This document shows, one piece after another, positions 23,957 to 35,585 of a stretch of DNA of 64,000 nucleotides. Under the pieces are notes generated by a model. It searched no databases. It was not told the origin of the DNA and worked only from the letters and a program-made list of their open reading frames with translations. Positions within the stretch are counted from its first letter, which is position 1; each line of letters opens with the position of its first letter. The translations under genes and the position numbers were made by a program. The DNA is from Tuctoria greenei (Eukaryota; Streptophyta; Magnoliopsida; Poales; Poaceae), in the NCBI GenBank assembly GCA_036927565.1, contig JAYESD010000009.1, positions 150,744,929 to 150,808,928 on the forward strand, in the 5' to 3' direction.

Positions 23957-26900
23957 ATGGAGTTGGGTCTCCGCGAGAGCCGTTTGAAGACCGACAGTGA
24001 CCTGAAGAAGGTCTGGGCCCTCATGGGATGGTCCCCGGACTTCTTCAACCGTCTGGTCCGCGCCGGGGGAGAGCTCCCGTTTGAGAAGGAGCACGCCGGC
24101 GAAATGGTGTACTTCTCTTCGTACGCCATGGTGGGGTTGATCCCTCCTTTTTCTTGATGCTGCTAGACTTTTATGGTCTGCAGCTATACCACCTTGGCCC
24201 CCACTCCATTCTCCTTGTGTCTATCTTCGTCCACTTCTGTGAGATGTTGGTGGGCATCCCCCCCTGCATTGAACTCTTCCGGACCTTCTTCACTGTCCAT
24301 ACCACCGGTAGGAGCAATGAGTACCTTGGCTTCTACTACTTCGTGAAGCGCAAGAAGTGCCCATTCAAGTACCTCCGGTCGTTTCCCTCTGGGAAGTGGG
24401 ATGATTGGAAGAAGGACTGGATAGTCATCCGGGTGGAGGAGCACGAGAGGCTGGAGCTGCCCAAAGGCCTCCCCAACATTGACACGACGGTCTGGATTGA
24501 AGCTCCGGTGCTGGCGGACGCCTTCAACCCTGCTCTGACCAGGATCCGCCAGTGCGTGGAGGGAGGATTAACCCCTCAGGCGGTGTTTTGTAACTTCCTG
24601 GTCAACAGGTGGGCACTGTTGAAGAGGAGAGAAAAACTCGCTTGGGCCCTCAATAGCGTGATGGACGACGACCGGGTTGAGACCGGGCTGAAGTCCAACA
24701 TGGTGGGGACAACCTTGGAGTTTCATCTCAAGAAGTTTCAGCACGGCATCGACATCGCGGGTGACGACTTGACTCCGCCATTAGCTTTTCTCCCTCTAAA
24801 CGTGGAAGTAGAGTTCAGCAGGGAGCTCCGGCGGAAGATGCCTGTGCTTGACGACCTTGGTGTCGTCGAGAGAAGATCGATCTCTAGGGTGGCGATCCCT
24901 GGGGTTTCCGAAGGTGGCTCCGACCCTGCCCCAAAGCCATGGGTCGAGGTCGTCGGCAAGGGCAAGGAGCCGGCAGACGAACCCTTGAGCCGGAAGAGGA
25001 AGCTGCAGCATGCCAACGGAAGGTCCGTCAGGCCTGCCACCTCTGCCTCAGCTCCTTCTCCCCGGAGGGGGAGGTCTTCTACAACCGCGGCGACTGTACC
25101 CGCAGCGGCGTCCTCCCGGGGTGCTAGCTCTGGGCATGCGACTCCAGCTCCAGGGCCGGTTGAGGCCTCTAGGTCTAGGGATTCTTCCTGATCGAGGGGG
25201 GCCTTGACTAGGGAAACGCCCGTGGCTGCAACGAGTTCCGGGGGGCCTTCCGAAGCTTCCACGCCGGCGGCGGCTATGGTCAGCCCAGAACGCCCGGGAA
25301 AGAGGTTCCGCGCAAGCTGGTGCGGAAGCCTCCTAAGGTAATTTTTAATCTTTACCTCAAACAGTTGTTTTGTTGTAGTAACTGTTTTTTAAGTTTCTTC
25401 ATCCATCATCTACAGCATTTCCAAGAAGAGGAGTGAGGCTCCACCCTCAGCCACAGCAGCTGAAGCTGTGAGGGCGGAAGCTTCTGCTCCTGTCCCGGTG
25501 CCGCCCCAAGTGGTGGTTGAAGCTGCGACAGCTCCAGCGCCAGCTATCGTGGTCATGGACCTCGACTCATCCCCAGAGACTCTCGTGGTAGCGCCAGACC
25601 GCAGGAGAGAAGATGCGCCAGCGGCACCTGCCCCGGAGGTTGAAGCTCCGGGTCCTGGTGCAGAGATGATGGAAGCTCCGGCCGTTGAGCCAGAGGAAGC
25701 AGTAATTTCGGCCCCAGAGTTGGAAATTGTCGAAGCCCCGGCGGTTGAGCCAGAGGTAATTGAAGTCCCGACGGTTGGGCTGGCTACCTCAGAAGCACCG
25801 GCCGTAGAGCCGGTCGTTGTTGGAGCTCCGACCGCAGGGCCGGTTGATGATGAAGATCTTCCGGCTCCCGAGCTGGTTGTTGCAGAGGCGTCATCGCTCG
25901 AGCCCCCAGTAGAGGAGGTGCTCAGGCCGGAGCCAGAAGCAGCTCCTGCTCCGGGAGTGATGACGCCGGAGGTACTCGCGGCTGAGCTGGAGTGCTCAGA
26001 AGAGGTTGCTGGCCCCCTGCCTGAGGTGGCAAATGAAGACCTGGCGGCGGGGCCTTCGGAACCACTTCCGGAGGCCAGAACTTCATCAGCGGGACCTTCC
26101 TCGATGGCGACTGAGGCCATCCAGGAGGACAGCCCTAGTGCCATAGAGGCTCAGGGGACCACTCTTGTGGAGTGGGACCCAATTTTTGTAACTGAAAACC
26201 CGCTGGAACCAGCGGAGGAGACCCCAGCAGGTCCGGAACCTATCCCGTTGTCGTTATCTATTGACAACGCCTGCTAAAGCCTGCGTCAAGTTCAGTTGGC
26301 ATTCTTCCACGACAGCAAGGCTCTTGAAGAGGAGTGCCAAACCCTTAGGCGGTGGGGTAACTGGCTCTACTTCGAGACCAAGCTGGCACAGTCGAGGCTA
26401 GCAGATGACAAAGGATGGATCAAGCGGGAGAAGGTCCGCCTGGAATACTGGGGCAAATTATTGGATGATAGGGAGAGCATGACTCATGCCCTCGATGCTC
26501 AATCCCGGGCCATTTATGAGCAGGCCAAAGCAGCTAATAGTGCGGCTGATGAACGCCAAGAAAGGCTGGAAGCCATTAACACTACTCTCATCAAGCACCG
26601 GGAGGCACTTGAGGAGAGGCAGAAAGGATCGAAGATGAAGAGCAGAAACTCCTTGAGCTGCGGGATGACGTTTTGAGGAGGGAGGAGGAGCTCACCGAAA
26701 AGGTGGCTCTGGCTTACAAGGGCCTCGAGGAGTGCGCCAAGAAATTGGAAGAGCGCTGCACTGGGGAGGAGGAGAAGGCTTGGGTGCGAGGGCAAGAACT
26801 CTATGAGCAAGAGTGTGCCATCACAGCCAGGGAGAAGAAAGTGAGGGGCAGGGCGAAGGACCTGGTTTACCGCCAGAACAAGATCCACCTCCGAGAGGAG

Positions 26901-27452
26901 GAGCTCGGAAAACTCAAGAAGCGAGTTGCTTAAAAGATTCAGCAAAACGCCAAAGAAGTTGAGCACCTCACTCGCGAGAATTCTGAACTGGTGGCGGCCA
27001 GGAGATCCTTGGAAGAATTGAAGGGCTTGAGGACTGCGGACTCCCTACAGATTTGGGAGTTCCCGGGCAAGGCCAACGACGCGCTGACATCGATGGGCTT
27101 CAGTCCTGTGCGTCCGGATGATCCAGAGCCGGAGCTGGACCTAGCGTTGCAGGCGTTGAGCTTGGCAGGTAGCAAACTCTCCAAGGTGGGCGACGTCATC
27201 GCAGACCAATTGGAGGTTGAGGGGCAATCCCTGGCGAAGAACGTCGCAGAGTATGTGCTGACGTGCTACACTAACCGGAATCCCCAATTCCCTCTGGACC
27301 GGTGCTTGAAGGTCCCGTTGAAGGAGAAGGTGAAGCTGCCAGAGCCAATGTGTCGGAGGTTGCCCAGAAGGTCGCCCAGTTCTTCCATAGGGTCTAGGAC
27401 TATCTCCGTAGCTCCCACTTGTATTCTCTCTTTTTCTTCCTCAATTTTGTAA
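23957..27452 (+). pseudogene. antisense accessory gene of Tat element (putative gypsy-type transposon / transposase_28-like protein)
   Basis: Opposite in direction to gag-pol. Exon 1 runs from ATG 23957 (M-E-L-G-L-R-E) and contains the family block: G-L-I-P-P-F-S, F-V-H-F-C-E-M-L-V-G-I-P-P, L-F-R-x-F-F, K-W-D-D-W-K-x-D-W. A frameshift near 24150 and one TGA at 25189-25191 interrupt it. A GT-AG intron is likely at 25338-25415, because the frame before and after joins in phase. Exon 2 is Pro/Ala/Glu-rich with repeated E-A-P-A-V-E-P-type units (about 25680-25860). A long charged coiled coil follows, then a C-terminal domain (V-A-E-Y-V-L-T-C). More stops at 26275 and 26931 and a frameshift near 26625. 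I recall such antisense genes in Grande-type elements; function unknown. Confidence 0.85.
25338..25415 (+). other. predicted intron of the antisense gene
   Basis: AAG|GTAATTTTTAATC at the donor and TTCATCCATCATCTACAG at the acceptor, 78 bp, T-rich. It contains in-frame stops. Its removal joins two open frames in phase (codon ag|c). Confidence 0.75.
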
Positions 27453-28711
27453 TCCCTTGTCTCTAGATCAATGAAATCCCCAAATTTTTGTGAATTTCGC
27501 TTTTTGTCTTCAACACTTTTGTCTTCACTTGGCCCCCTGGTAGATGTACACAATTTGATTGTGAACATGTACCAAGAGGATATTGTGTTTTGTTGAAGAC
27601 TCATTTGCTTCGAACTTGTAGAGTGTAGGTCCGAAGTCTTCGATAGTGAAGGTCCCCTGAGGTTGCTAGAGCTTAGAAGCTCCGGCATTGTCTATCGTCG
27701 GAGCTTAGTAGCTCCGGCAATAGTCCCTATCAACGCGTAGAGCATCGATAGTTAGTCCTCTGGGTTGTCGGAGCTAGTAGCTCCGGTAGTGACCTTTGCC
27801 AACACGTAGTTTGTCGGCAGCAGACTCCGTTTGTGGGGTCTTCTCACCATCTTTTATTTAGCATCGACGACTGGCCCCCCTAGCTCTACCGGAGCTTGGT
27901 TGCCCCGGTGATGCTTGTTTTCAATGCTTAACATCGATTACAAGCCACCTAGGGGAGTCGGGGCTTTGTTAGCTCCGGCTTTTCTCCATCAACGTAGATT
28001 TTTTATTTTTCCTGCACACTAAAGCCAAGAAAAATAGTAAAATTCGTTTCTTGCCTATAACTTCGTCGCGGCTTACGATTCTCAAGAAAATTTTAGGTCA
28101 AACGTGATTCTAAATACAATCAAATGCGTTGTCTTTTCTTTCAGATCCAATTGTACTTGGACCCGCCTTACTTTGGCCTGCCGGGGTGTAGGTAGAGTGG
28201 CGTACTTAGGGTGCTTGACCAGGCTAAGTCGATAGCACACTCTGGCCGTAGGTTGGCTTGGCGGCATTCAGGCGAGTGGGCCATGAACAATATTTGAATC
28301 CAAAAGAATCGACAATACAACTCGAATCGTATATGAACCGATCGAACTAAAATTTCTTAAGAATTGCACATATTTGTTATAGACAAGAAAGAGAAAAATA
28401 AAAAATGTTGAGCCTGTACAAAATAAATGCACGTGGAGTCTGTTTCTCAAGGAGATGTCTTTCATTATAGGTCCGGGGTACAGGGGAAACAAGTACACTC
28501 TTAGGGTACGGAACCAGGCTAAGCGTGTTTCATTTCTCGTTTGACCCAGGGTAGCTAGCCACACTTTTAGTCCTGAGACTGTGACAAGTGTTGCATGAAC
28601 TTTGCGGACCTTCCGGGAAAGGTCCGGCTGTTCTCCCGGAGGAACTACCCGACTTTGTACAATGACTCTATAACATACACCTCAAGTTATTACAGACTCA
28701 CCTCCGTGATG
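27453..28711. other. non-coding spacer between antisense gene and Tat integrase
   Basis: No frame. 27660-27990 contains several copies of a short inverted motif built on cggagct...agctccgg, spaced by about 60-110 bp and interleaved with catcgat/cgtag words. This would be the shared 3' ends of the sense and antisense transcripts. Confidence 0.6.
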
Positions 28712-30312
28712 TTAAGTGTAGAACTTACGGAGGTGCTCAATGTTCCAAGGATTTGGGAGAGGTGTCCCATACTCGGTAGCCAAGCGAACGCTTCCGGGAC
28801 GAGATACTTTAATCACTCGGAAGGGTCCCTCCCAGCTGGGGGAGAGTTTGTTTAACCCTTCTCTGGATTGTATTCTCCGTAGCACCAGATCGCCTTCCTC
28901 GAGCTGTCGGTTGTGTACATTCCGCTGATGATAGCGCCGAAGGGCTTGGAGGTATCGGGCATTCCGAACAGCTGCTTGGCACCTTCCCTCCTCAAGGAGA
29001 TCTAGGTCTTCACGCCGGAGCTGGTCCTGCGTGGCTTCGTCGAAGGTCCGGACCCGGAGTGACCCCAAGGTGATTTCCGGAGGAAGGATTGCTTCAGCTC
29101 CATACACTAGGAAGAAGGGTGTCTCTCCAGTTGACCGGTTTGGAGTTGTCCTGTTGGCCCATAAAGTGGGCGGAAGCTCTTCAATCCAGTTGGCTCCATG
29201 TTTTTTCAAGCGCTCATAGGTGCGCATTTTGAGTCCTTTAAGGATTTCAGCATTTTCTCTCTCGGCTTGGCCATTGCTTGCTGGGTGAGCTACGGAGGCG
29301 TAGCAAACTTGAAAGTCGAGGTCTTCGCAATATCCTTGGAATGCAGAGCTTGTGAATTGGGTCCCATTATCAGTGATGATTTTGTTTGGGACTCCAAATT
29401 TGCATACAATGGACTGCAAAAGTTGATAGCATATTGGTTGTTGATTGTCACAACTGGAGTTGCTTCCGGCCACTTGGTGAACTTGTCAATGGCGACGTAC
29501 ATGAACTTGTAACCTCCGACGGCTCTTGGGAAAGGTCCCAAGATGTCCATCCCCCACACAGCGAAGGGCCATGTAGGAGGTATCATTTGTAGGAGCTGAG
29601 CCGGTGTGTGAATTTGCTTTGCATGAAATTGACATGCTTCGCATTTCTTCACCAGCTCAGTTGCATCCTGGAGTGCTATAGGCCAAGAGAAACCATGCCG
29701 AAAGGCTTTACCAACCAGCGTGCGGGAAGACGCGTGGTTCTCACACTCGCCTCCATGGATTTCTGTGAGGAGCTCATAGCCTTCTTCCCTTGTGATGCAC
29801 CGCATTAGGATGCCATTGGCACCGCGCCAGTAGAGATCCCCTTCTACCAACATGTATCTTTTAGCCAATCTGACTACCCGGTCAGTGGATACATCATCGT
29901 CAGGAAGGATGTTGTCTTTCAAGTAGTTCCGGATCTCCGAGATCCATGCATCAGAACTAATTTGAGCATTTGAGTCTTGCGTGTTGGGTTGCTCGGAGCT
30001 TCCGGCAGCACCTACGACCCTTGATGGCTGCCATGGTAACAGGGCCATCGGGACCGTCAGCTTCAGGATGCTGATCTCGCCCCCTTCGCTCAGTTTGGCA
30101 GGCTGAGCTGTGGGTTTTGACAACCTCCGGACAAAAGTTCCGTCAGGAGCCGGAGCTCCGGTTGACGCTTTCGTCGAGTGTTCGTCGGCTTCAGCGTTGT
30201 GGGCACGCTGGACATGGTGGAGATCTAGGACTTCGAAGTCCTTCTGAAGCCTTTGGACTTCAAGGAGGTAAGCAGCTAGCTGGAGATTGTTGCAGGAGCA
30301 TTCACCCTTCAC
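28712..30312 (-). pseudogene. pol: Tat second RNase H end and integrase
   Basis: Continues from the RNase H-like domain (A-H-N-x-E-A-D near 30190). The integrase zinc-binding segment has H near 29740 and C-E-A-C-Q-F-H (about 29630). Core D of W-G-M-D-I-L-G-P-F (about 29548), I-T-D-N-G-T-Q-F (about 29370) and N-G-Q-A-E-R-E-N give the D,D,E triad. The C-terminus ends W-N-I-E-H-L-R-K-F-Y-T at 28712. One frameshift near 29400 splits the catalytic core. No chromodomain, as expected for Tat. Confidence 0.92.
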
Positions 30313-30327
30313 TTGCTTAATGATGAG

Positions 30328-32631
30328 CTACGAATCTCCCTTGACCAGCAGTTGCTTGACACCGTATGACAGTGCCACCCTTAGTCCGTAAATGAGTGCT
30401 TCATATTCCGCCATGTTGTTGGTCGCCTTGAAGTCAAGGTGTACCATGTATTTTACCTTCTCTCCGGTTGGTGCGAGGAGAAGGATTCCAGCTCTGCCCC
30501 CCTGCTTTTGCATGGAGCCGTCGAAGTAGAGGGTCCAATGAGGCTCGGTGAAGACCGGAGCTTTGTGTTCTGGCTTCTGCTCACTGGGGCCCCCAGGGTT
30601 TGATGGAGAGGGAGTCCATTCTGCCACGAAGTCCGCCAATGCTTGACTCTTGACTGCTTGCCATGAAATGAATTCGAGATCGAATACGGCCAATTCCGCT
30701 GCCCACTTTGCAATATTCCCAGTTGAATTGGGATTATGCAAGATTGCTCGAAGTGGGTAAGAAGTCACCACTGAGATCTTGTGAGCTTGGAAATAATGGT
30801 GAAGCTTCCTGGAGGCAATAAGAACTGCATAGAGCAGCTTATGCACCTCTAGGTATCGAGTCTTGGCGTCATGTAGTACTTCACTGATGAAGTACACTAG
30901 GCGCTGAATGGTCCGGACCCTCTCGGAGGGGCCCAGAGCTTCCTCTTCACTGACTCGGATCCTCCCGGAGGGATCCGGATTTTCTTCGGGGACCTACGGG
31001 TCCTGGCTGGAGGATCCCGGAGCTTCTTCAGAAGTGACCTGGACCCTCCCAGAGGGGTCTGGGTGTTCTGAAGTAACTTCTTGTGGATTTGAGTCTGGGA
31101 GCTGGGACCCAGACTCGCTTTCAGGAACCTCCGGACCCTCCCAATGGGGTCTGGATTCCTGAGTATGGGGTAGTTCTGGTCTCTCCGCAACGAGGACCAT
31201 ACTGACGACTTCATCAGTTGCTAAAATGTAAAGCAACAAAGGCTCACCAGGGTTCGGAGCTACCAAAATTGGTAGGGTGATGAGGAACTGTTTTAGCTCC
31301 TGGAATGCCTTTTCTGCTTCTTCAGACCATTGGAATGGTCCGGACTTCCTCAATAACTTGAAGAAGGGGAGTGCCCGTTCCGCCAGTCTTGAAATGAGCC
31401 GGCTGAGGGCTGCTAGGCATCCTGTTAGCTTTTGGACATCTTTGATGCGGGCTGGTGGCCGCATGTCTTCAATGGCCTTGATCTTCGCCGGATTAGCTTC
31501 TATGCCCCGGTGACTTACCAGGAAACCAAGAAGTTTTCCGGAGCTAACCCCGAAGACACACTTGTCTTGGTTTAACTTTGTGCGGGTGGCCCCCAGCTTA
31601 TCGAAGACAGCCTGCAAGGTGTCAAGGAGTGACTCCTTGTTCTTGACCTTGACCATGATGTCATCAACGTGCACTTCCACTATGTCTCTAATGAGTTCTT
31701 CAAAGGTTTTGTACATAGCTCGTACAAAGGTTGAAGCTGCATTCTTGAGACCAAATGGCATGGCTGTATAATAGTACAATCCGTCTACTGTGATGAAAGA
31801 GGTATGCTCTTCATCTTTCCTAGACATTCTGATTTGATGATATCCAGAATATGCGTCTAGGAAACACAGTAATTCACACGCGGAGGTGGAATCCACTATC
31901 TGATCTATTCTAGGTAGTGGGAATGGATCTTTTGGACATGCCTTATTTAGTGTTGTGTAGTCGATACACATCCGAAGCTTCCCGCCGGCCTTGGGCACAA
32001 CGACTGGGTTTGCCAGCCATTTTGGATGGAAGACTTCTCGGATGAATCTAGCTTCGAGCAACTTCTTCACTTCTTGCCGAATGAAGTTCTGTCGCTCTAC
32101 GGATTGCTTCCGAGGCTTCTGATGCACAAGCCGAGCGTCGGGGTAGATCCTCAGATTGTGCTCAATCACTTCCGTGGGGATCCCAGGCATTTGTGACGGT
32201 TGCCAGGCAAACACGTCGACATTAGCCCGGAGGAAAGCGATGAGTGCGAGTTCCTATTTGTCGTTCAATCCCCCTGATATACCGGTGGTCTGAGCGGCAT
32301 CGGAACCGATTTGGACGACTTTGACGGGAATGTCGGTGTCGCCGCTTGGCTGCACACGAGGTGCAGAAGTCGAGCCTCGCTGACAAATGCTCGGGGGTTT
32401 TGGAGCTTGCTCCTGCCTGGAGTCCTCTTCTTGCGCCGTAGTAAGTGCATGGAGTTCTTCCAGAGCAGTTACTCCGGCGGTACGATCTCCGCGGATCCGG
32501 AGAACGCCTACTGGTGTTGGCATCTTTAACACCAGGTAACCATAATGAGCAGCTGCCACGAATTTGTACAAGGCAGGCCTACCCAAGATGGCATTGAAGG
32601 GTAAGTTGGTCTGAGCAACGTCAAAGACCAA
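30328..32631 (-). pseudogene. pol: Tat protease end, RT and dual RNase H
   Basis: Starts with the conserved L-P-F-N-A-I-L-G-R-P. RT contains K-W-L-A-N-P-V-V-V-P-K, C-I-D-Y-T-T-L-N-K-A-C, D-A-Y-S-G-Y-H-Q-I and the active site V-D-D (about 31640-31660). In the first RNase H the usual A-L-V-x-E...V-Q-R-P-V-Y-F junction is separated by about 85 extra residues rich in Ser, Glu and Pro (about 30905-31175). The second, archaeal-like RNase H follows with Y-F-D-G-S, A-E-Y-E-A-L and V-K-G-D-S. Stops lie at 32254, 30994 and 30328; otherwise it stays in one frame. Confidence 0.92.
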
Positions 32632-34672
32632 CTTCTCGGTGCGATACTTCTCCCGGGTCCCGAAGGTAACGGGGAGGGTAATAGCTCCGAGTGGGGGTAA
32701 TGGCTCCCGGACCTACTCCAGAGAAAGGTCGGGAGGGGTGGAGATCCGAAGGTCGGAGCTGAAGCTTGGTAAAAGCTTTGAAGCTTATGAGGTTGAGCCC
32801 CGAACCTCCGTCTACCATGACATGGTGGAGCTGGATGTTATTTATGGTAGGAGATACCATCAAAGGTAACTGACCTGCTCCAACCATGCTTTGAGGGCAG
32901 TCCGAAGCATCAAAAGTGATGGTTGTGTCCATCCACTTCCGATGAGGCTCCGCCTTGGCTGTAGGAGCTACAACAGCCATGTCCCGACGCATAGTCTTGA
33001 TGACGCGGCGGGAGGTGATGTCCCATGATCCACCAACAATGGTTTTCATGGTCTTCCGACGCTCGTTGTCGGAAACGTCGGAATCGTCATCGACGGAGGT
33101 GTAGACGGCCTTCAGGACCTTTTTGGGATCCTGAAAACCTAACTCCTCTTCAGCCAGAGCTTCGTCGACTTTTTGTTTTCCTTCCCTCTGTCGGAAAGGA
33201 GCTTCTTCCCGGCGCTTGTTGTAGCACTCGGCAAGATTTTGGACCTCTCGGCAGTATTCCAAACTGTGGCTGCCCGTTTTGTGAATCGGACACCACACCT
33301 TGGGTTTGCCACCGTCTTCCAAAGACGGTCGAGGTCGCTTCTCTAGGCGTGGACCCCGGCCACCCTGAGCTGCAGCAGCTGCAACATCGGATGCACCGGC
33401 CGACGACTTCTTCTTGCCGTTGGTCTTCTTCTTCTTCTTGCCACTCCCGGAGGTAGCGGCTTCTCCTTTGGAGGATTTCTTGTGATCCTCTGGAGTTGGT
33501 TTGGAGTGCATTTCACGGCCCTCCGCAGCTCTGGCACATTTGTCAGCCAAACTGAAGAGTTCCGTGACACTGGTGATCTCCTTGATCGCCAATTTCTCCA
33601 GCATCTTCTTATCCCGTACACCCTGTCTGAATGCCACAATGACAGAGGCGCTAGATATAGAAGGGATAGTGTTTCGTACCTGAGAGAATCTCTGGATGAA
33701 TGATCGCAGGGATTCTCCCCCTTTTTGCACGACTGCAAAAAGGTCCAGTTCAGTGCCTGGTCGGGTGTATGAACTCCCGAGGTTGGCGGTGAACTACCGG
33801 CACAGCTCCTCCCAATTGTTGATGGAGTTGGGTGGAAGGCTCATAAACCAGGACCTGGCGGTCCCAGTTAAAGCCACTGGGAAATAATTGGCCATTACGG
33901 CCTCATTTCCTCCAGCTGCCAAGATAGCAGTGGAGTAAATCTGAAGAAATTTGACAGGATTGACGGTCCTGTCGAACTTCTCCGGCAGGTGAGGCCGGAA
34001 CTTCTGTGGCCACCTGACCATACGTAGATGCATGGCCAAGGCTGAACAGCCTCCTCCTACTCCTTTAGGAGCAGGAACGTCTTGAGCTTCTCGTATTTCA
34101 TGAGCATGCTCAATATGGACCCGGCCGTCTTGTTGGCGATATCGACGATCAAGCTCCGCCCGGAGGTCATGAGTTGAAAGCCTTGATACCGTGTGAGTGC
34201 GTCGTGCCCCGGAGGGCAATGACATCACCTGCTGTGATGCAGCACGTCTCCTGTTGTTGGAAACGTGCGGACCAAGTCTGCTAGACAAGGTCCGTCGCTG
34301 TGATGGGGCCCGTCCTGAAGGAGGAGGACCCTGGTTGCTGATGCGGTCGGCTACTGCTGCAACCAAATGTTCCACATCGGCCCTCCACTGCTCCAGTGCA
34401 TCTCGGGATGCATCCGAAGGTGGTGGGCATTGGAGAAGAGCATGTGCTGCATGGAGCGCGTGTTTCGGGTTGTCATGATTTGCCGATGCAGTGATTGACG
34501 CCGGTGCACCATCGCGTTGTCCAGCTTGATTTGCTGGTGGAGGCGGCGGTGGTGGTAGTGTGACTCCTGCTGGCACTGAGGCTCCTGCTGGTGGCTGCAT
34601 ATTGGAGGGATTGCCCTCGACAGCTTGAACAGCAGGATGACCGTTGGATGATCCAACAGCTGAGTTCACCAT
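32621..34672 (-). pseudogene. gag: Tat gag and protease
   Basis: ATG 34672 begins M-V-N-S-A. A Pro-rich stretch is followed by the Tat gag core (F-D-R-T-V-N-P-V-K-F-L-Q-I-Y, A-R-S-W-F-x-S-L-P) and a Lys-rich linker (K-K-K-K-K-T-N-G-K-K-K). Then comes a C-P-I-H-K-T-G-S-H-S-L-E-Y-C zinc motif near 33260-33300, of the CX2HX... form seen in Tat instead of a classic CCHC knuckle. The protease motif V-D-G-G-S-G-L-N is near 32800. One in-frame TAG at about 33794 and a frameshift near 32690 disrupt it. Confidence 0.9.
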
Positions 34673-34690
34673 TCTTGAAATCTCAGGCGC

Positions 34691-34708
34691 CCCCTACCTG
34701 GCGCGCCA
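34691..34708 (-). other. primer-binding site of Tat element
   Basis: On the minus strand TGGCGCGCCAGGTAGGGG starts two bases after the LTR end. It is the sequence I associate with Tat/RIRE2-type elements (tRNA-Arg primer, from memory). Confidence 0.75.
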
Positions 34709-34710
34709 AC

Positions 34711-35585
34711 TGTCGGTGGTTTTGATCCGGCAGATCTCCTGACACTACTAAAGTGTTAGAGGAGTTTGAGGTTCGGTGTGGGCGCGTGGAGATTCAAGAA
34801 GGTGAATTGTAAGTGACACAGTAGACACGGAGATTTACGTGGTTCGGGCTGCCTGAGCGTAATACCCTACTCCACGGGATGTGTTGGTGTTGTATTGGTT
34901 GTCTGAGCTCAAATTGAGTTCAGGGTGTAGAGTGAGCGTGTAGTTTATCGAGCGTGTATAGAACGTGTCCTATGTATCGTCGGCCTGTCCTTTTATAATA
35001 CAAGGGCAGGCCGTTACAAGTTAGCCTGGCCCGACATGTGGCCCCGGCGGTTACTGATATTGATACACATTCAACACGTTTAATTGCCCTTAATGACCGA
35101 GTTATGGGCTTTGACAGTACCGTTACTGGTAATTAAGGTCGTCTGATTGTGTGTCATTAACATAGTATTAATGACACTTGATCGGGTCTTGAAGTCCTTG
35201 ATTCCCCGTTGAAGATCCGTAGCCGTTGTGGAGTCTTCCGGAGGTTAAAGGCTGAAGATCCGACGGTTGGACATGTGGCAGCTCCGGAGCATACTGTGGG
35301 AAACAGGTAGCTCTGGAGCTACCTAACACGTGTCAGTTCTGGAGCTTCCCTCGGTCTGGGGTTAGGTCCGGGGGTGCCATTTCGGTACATAGCCTAGAGC
35401 TTCCCCCTTGTGGGTGGTAGCTCCGGTTTGATAGTACACGTGGCGACTCTGGTATTAACCATGTTAGAGAAGCGGGTCCGGTTATGTCTGACATGTGGGC
35501 CTACGAAGGTCTTCAAATCAAGTAGATGACTTTCCCTTGATATCTTTGTAATCTCAAGGGGTGTACGGTTCCCAGGGTACCGACA
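34711..35585 (-). repeat. 5' LTR of the Tat element
   Basis: 875 bp, same length as 22548-23422 and only lightly diverged, so the insertion is relatively young in this stack. Minus-strand TATAAAAGG is at 34989-34997. Confidence 0.95.

Larger units (their letters stand above)
22548..35585 (-). mobile_element. Ty3/gypsy Tat-lineage retrotransposon, minus strand
   Basis: 875-bp LTRs at both ends (22548-23422, 34711-35585). The target duplication is agttt at 22543-22547 and agttc at 35586-35590, one base different. Removing the element rejoins the copia integrase frame (D-N-x-T | E-F-K-N). Order on the minus strand is LTR, primer site, gag, protease, RT, RNase H with a second RNase H-like domain, integrase. 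A long antisense gene then precedes the 3' LTR. Dual RNase H plus a 3' antisense gene is typical of Tat elements (RIRE2, Grande, Cinful types). Confidence 0.94.

Noticed and set aside
24738..26144. Long minus-strand Ser/Gly/Thr-rich frames opposite the antisense gene
   Set aside because: Shadow of the Pro/Ala/Glu-rich repeats; no family motif on that strand.
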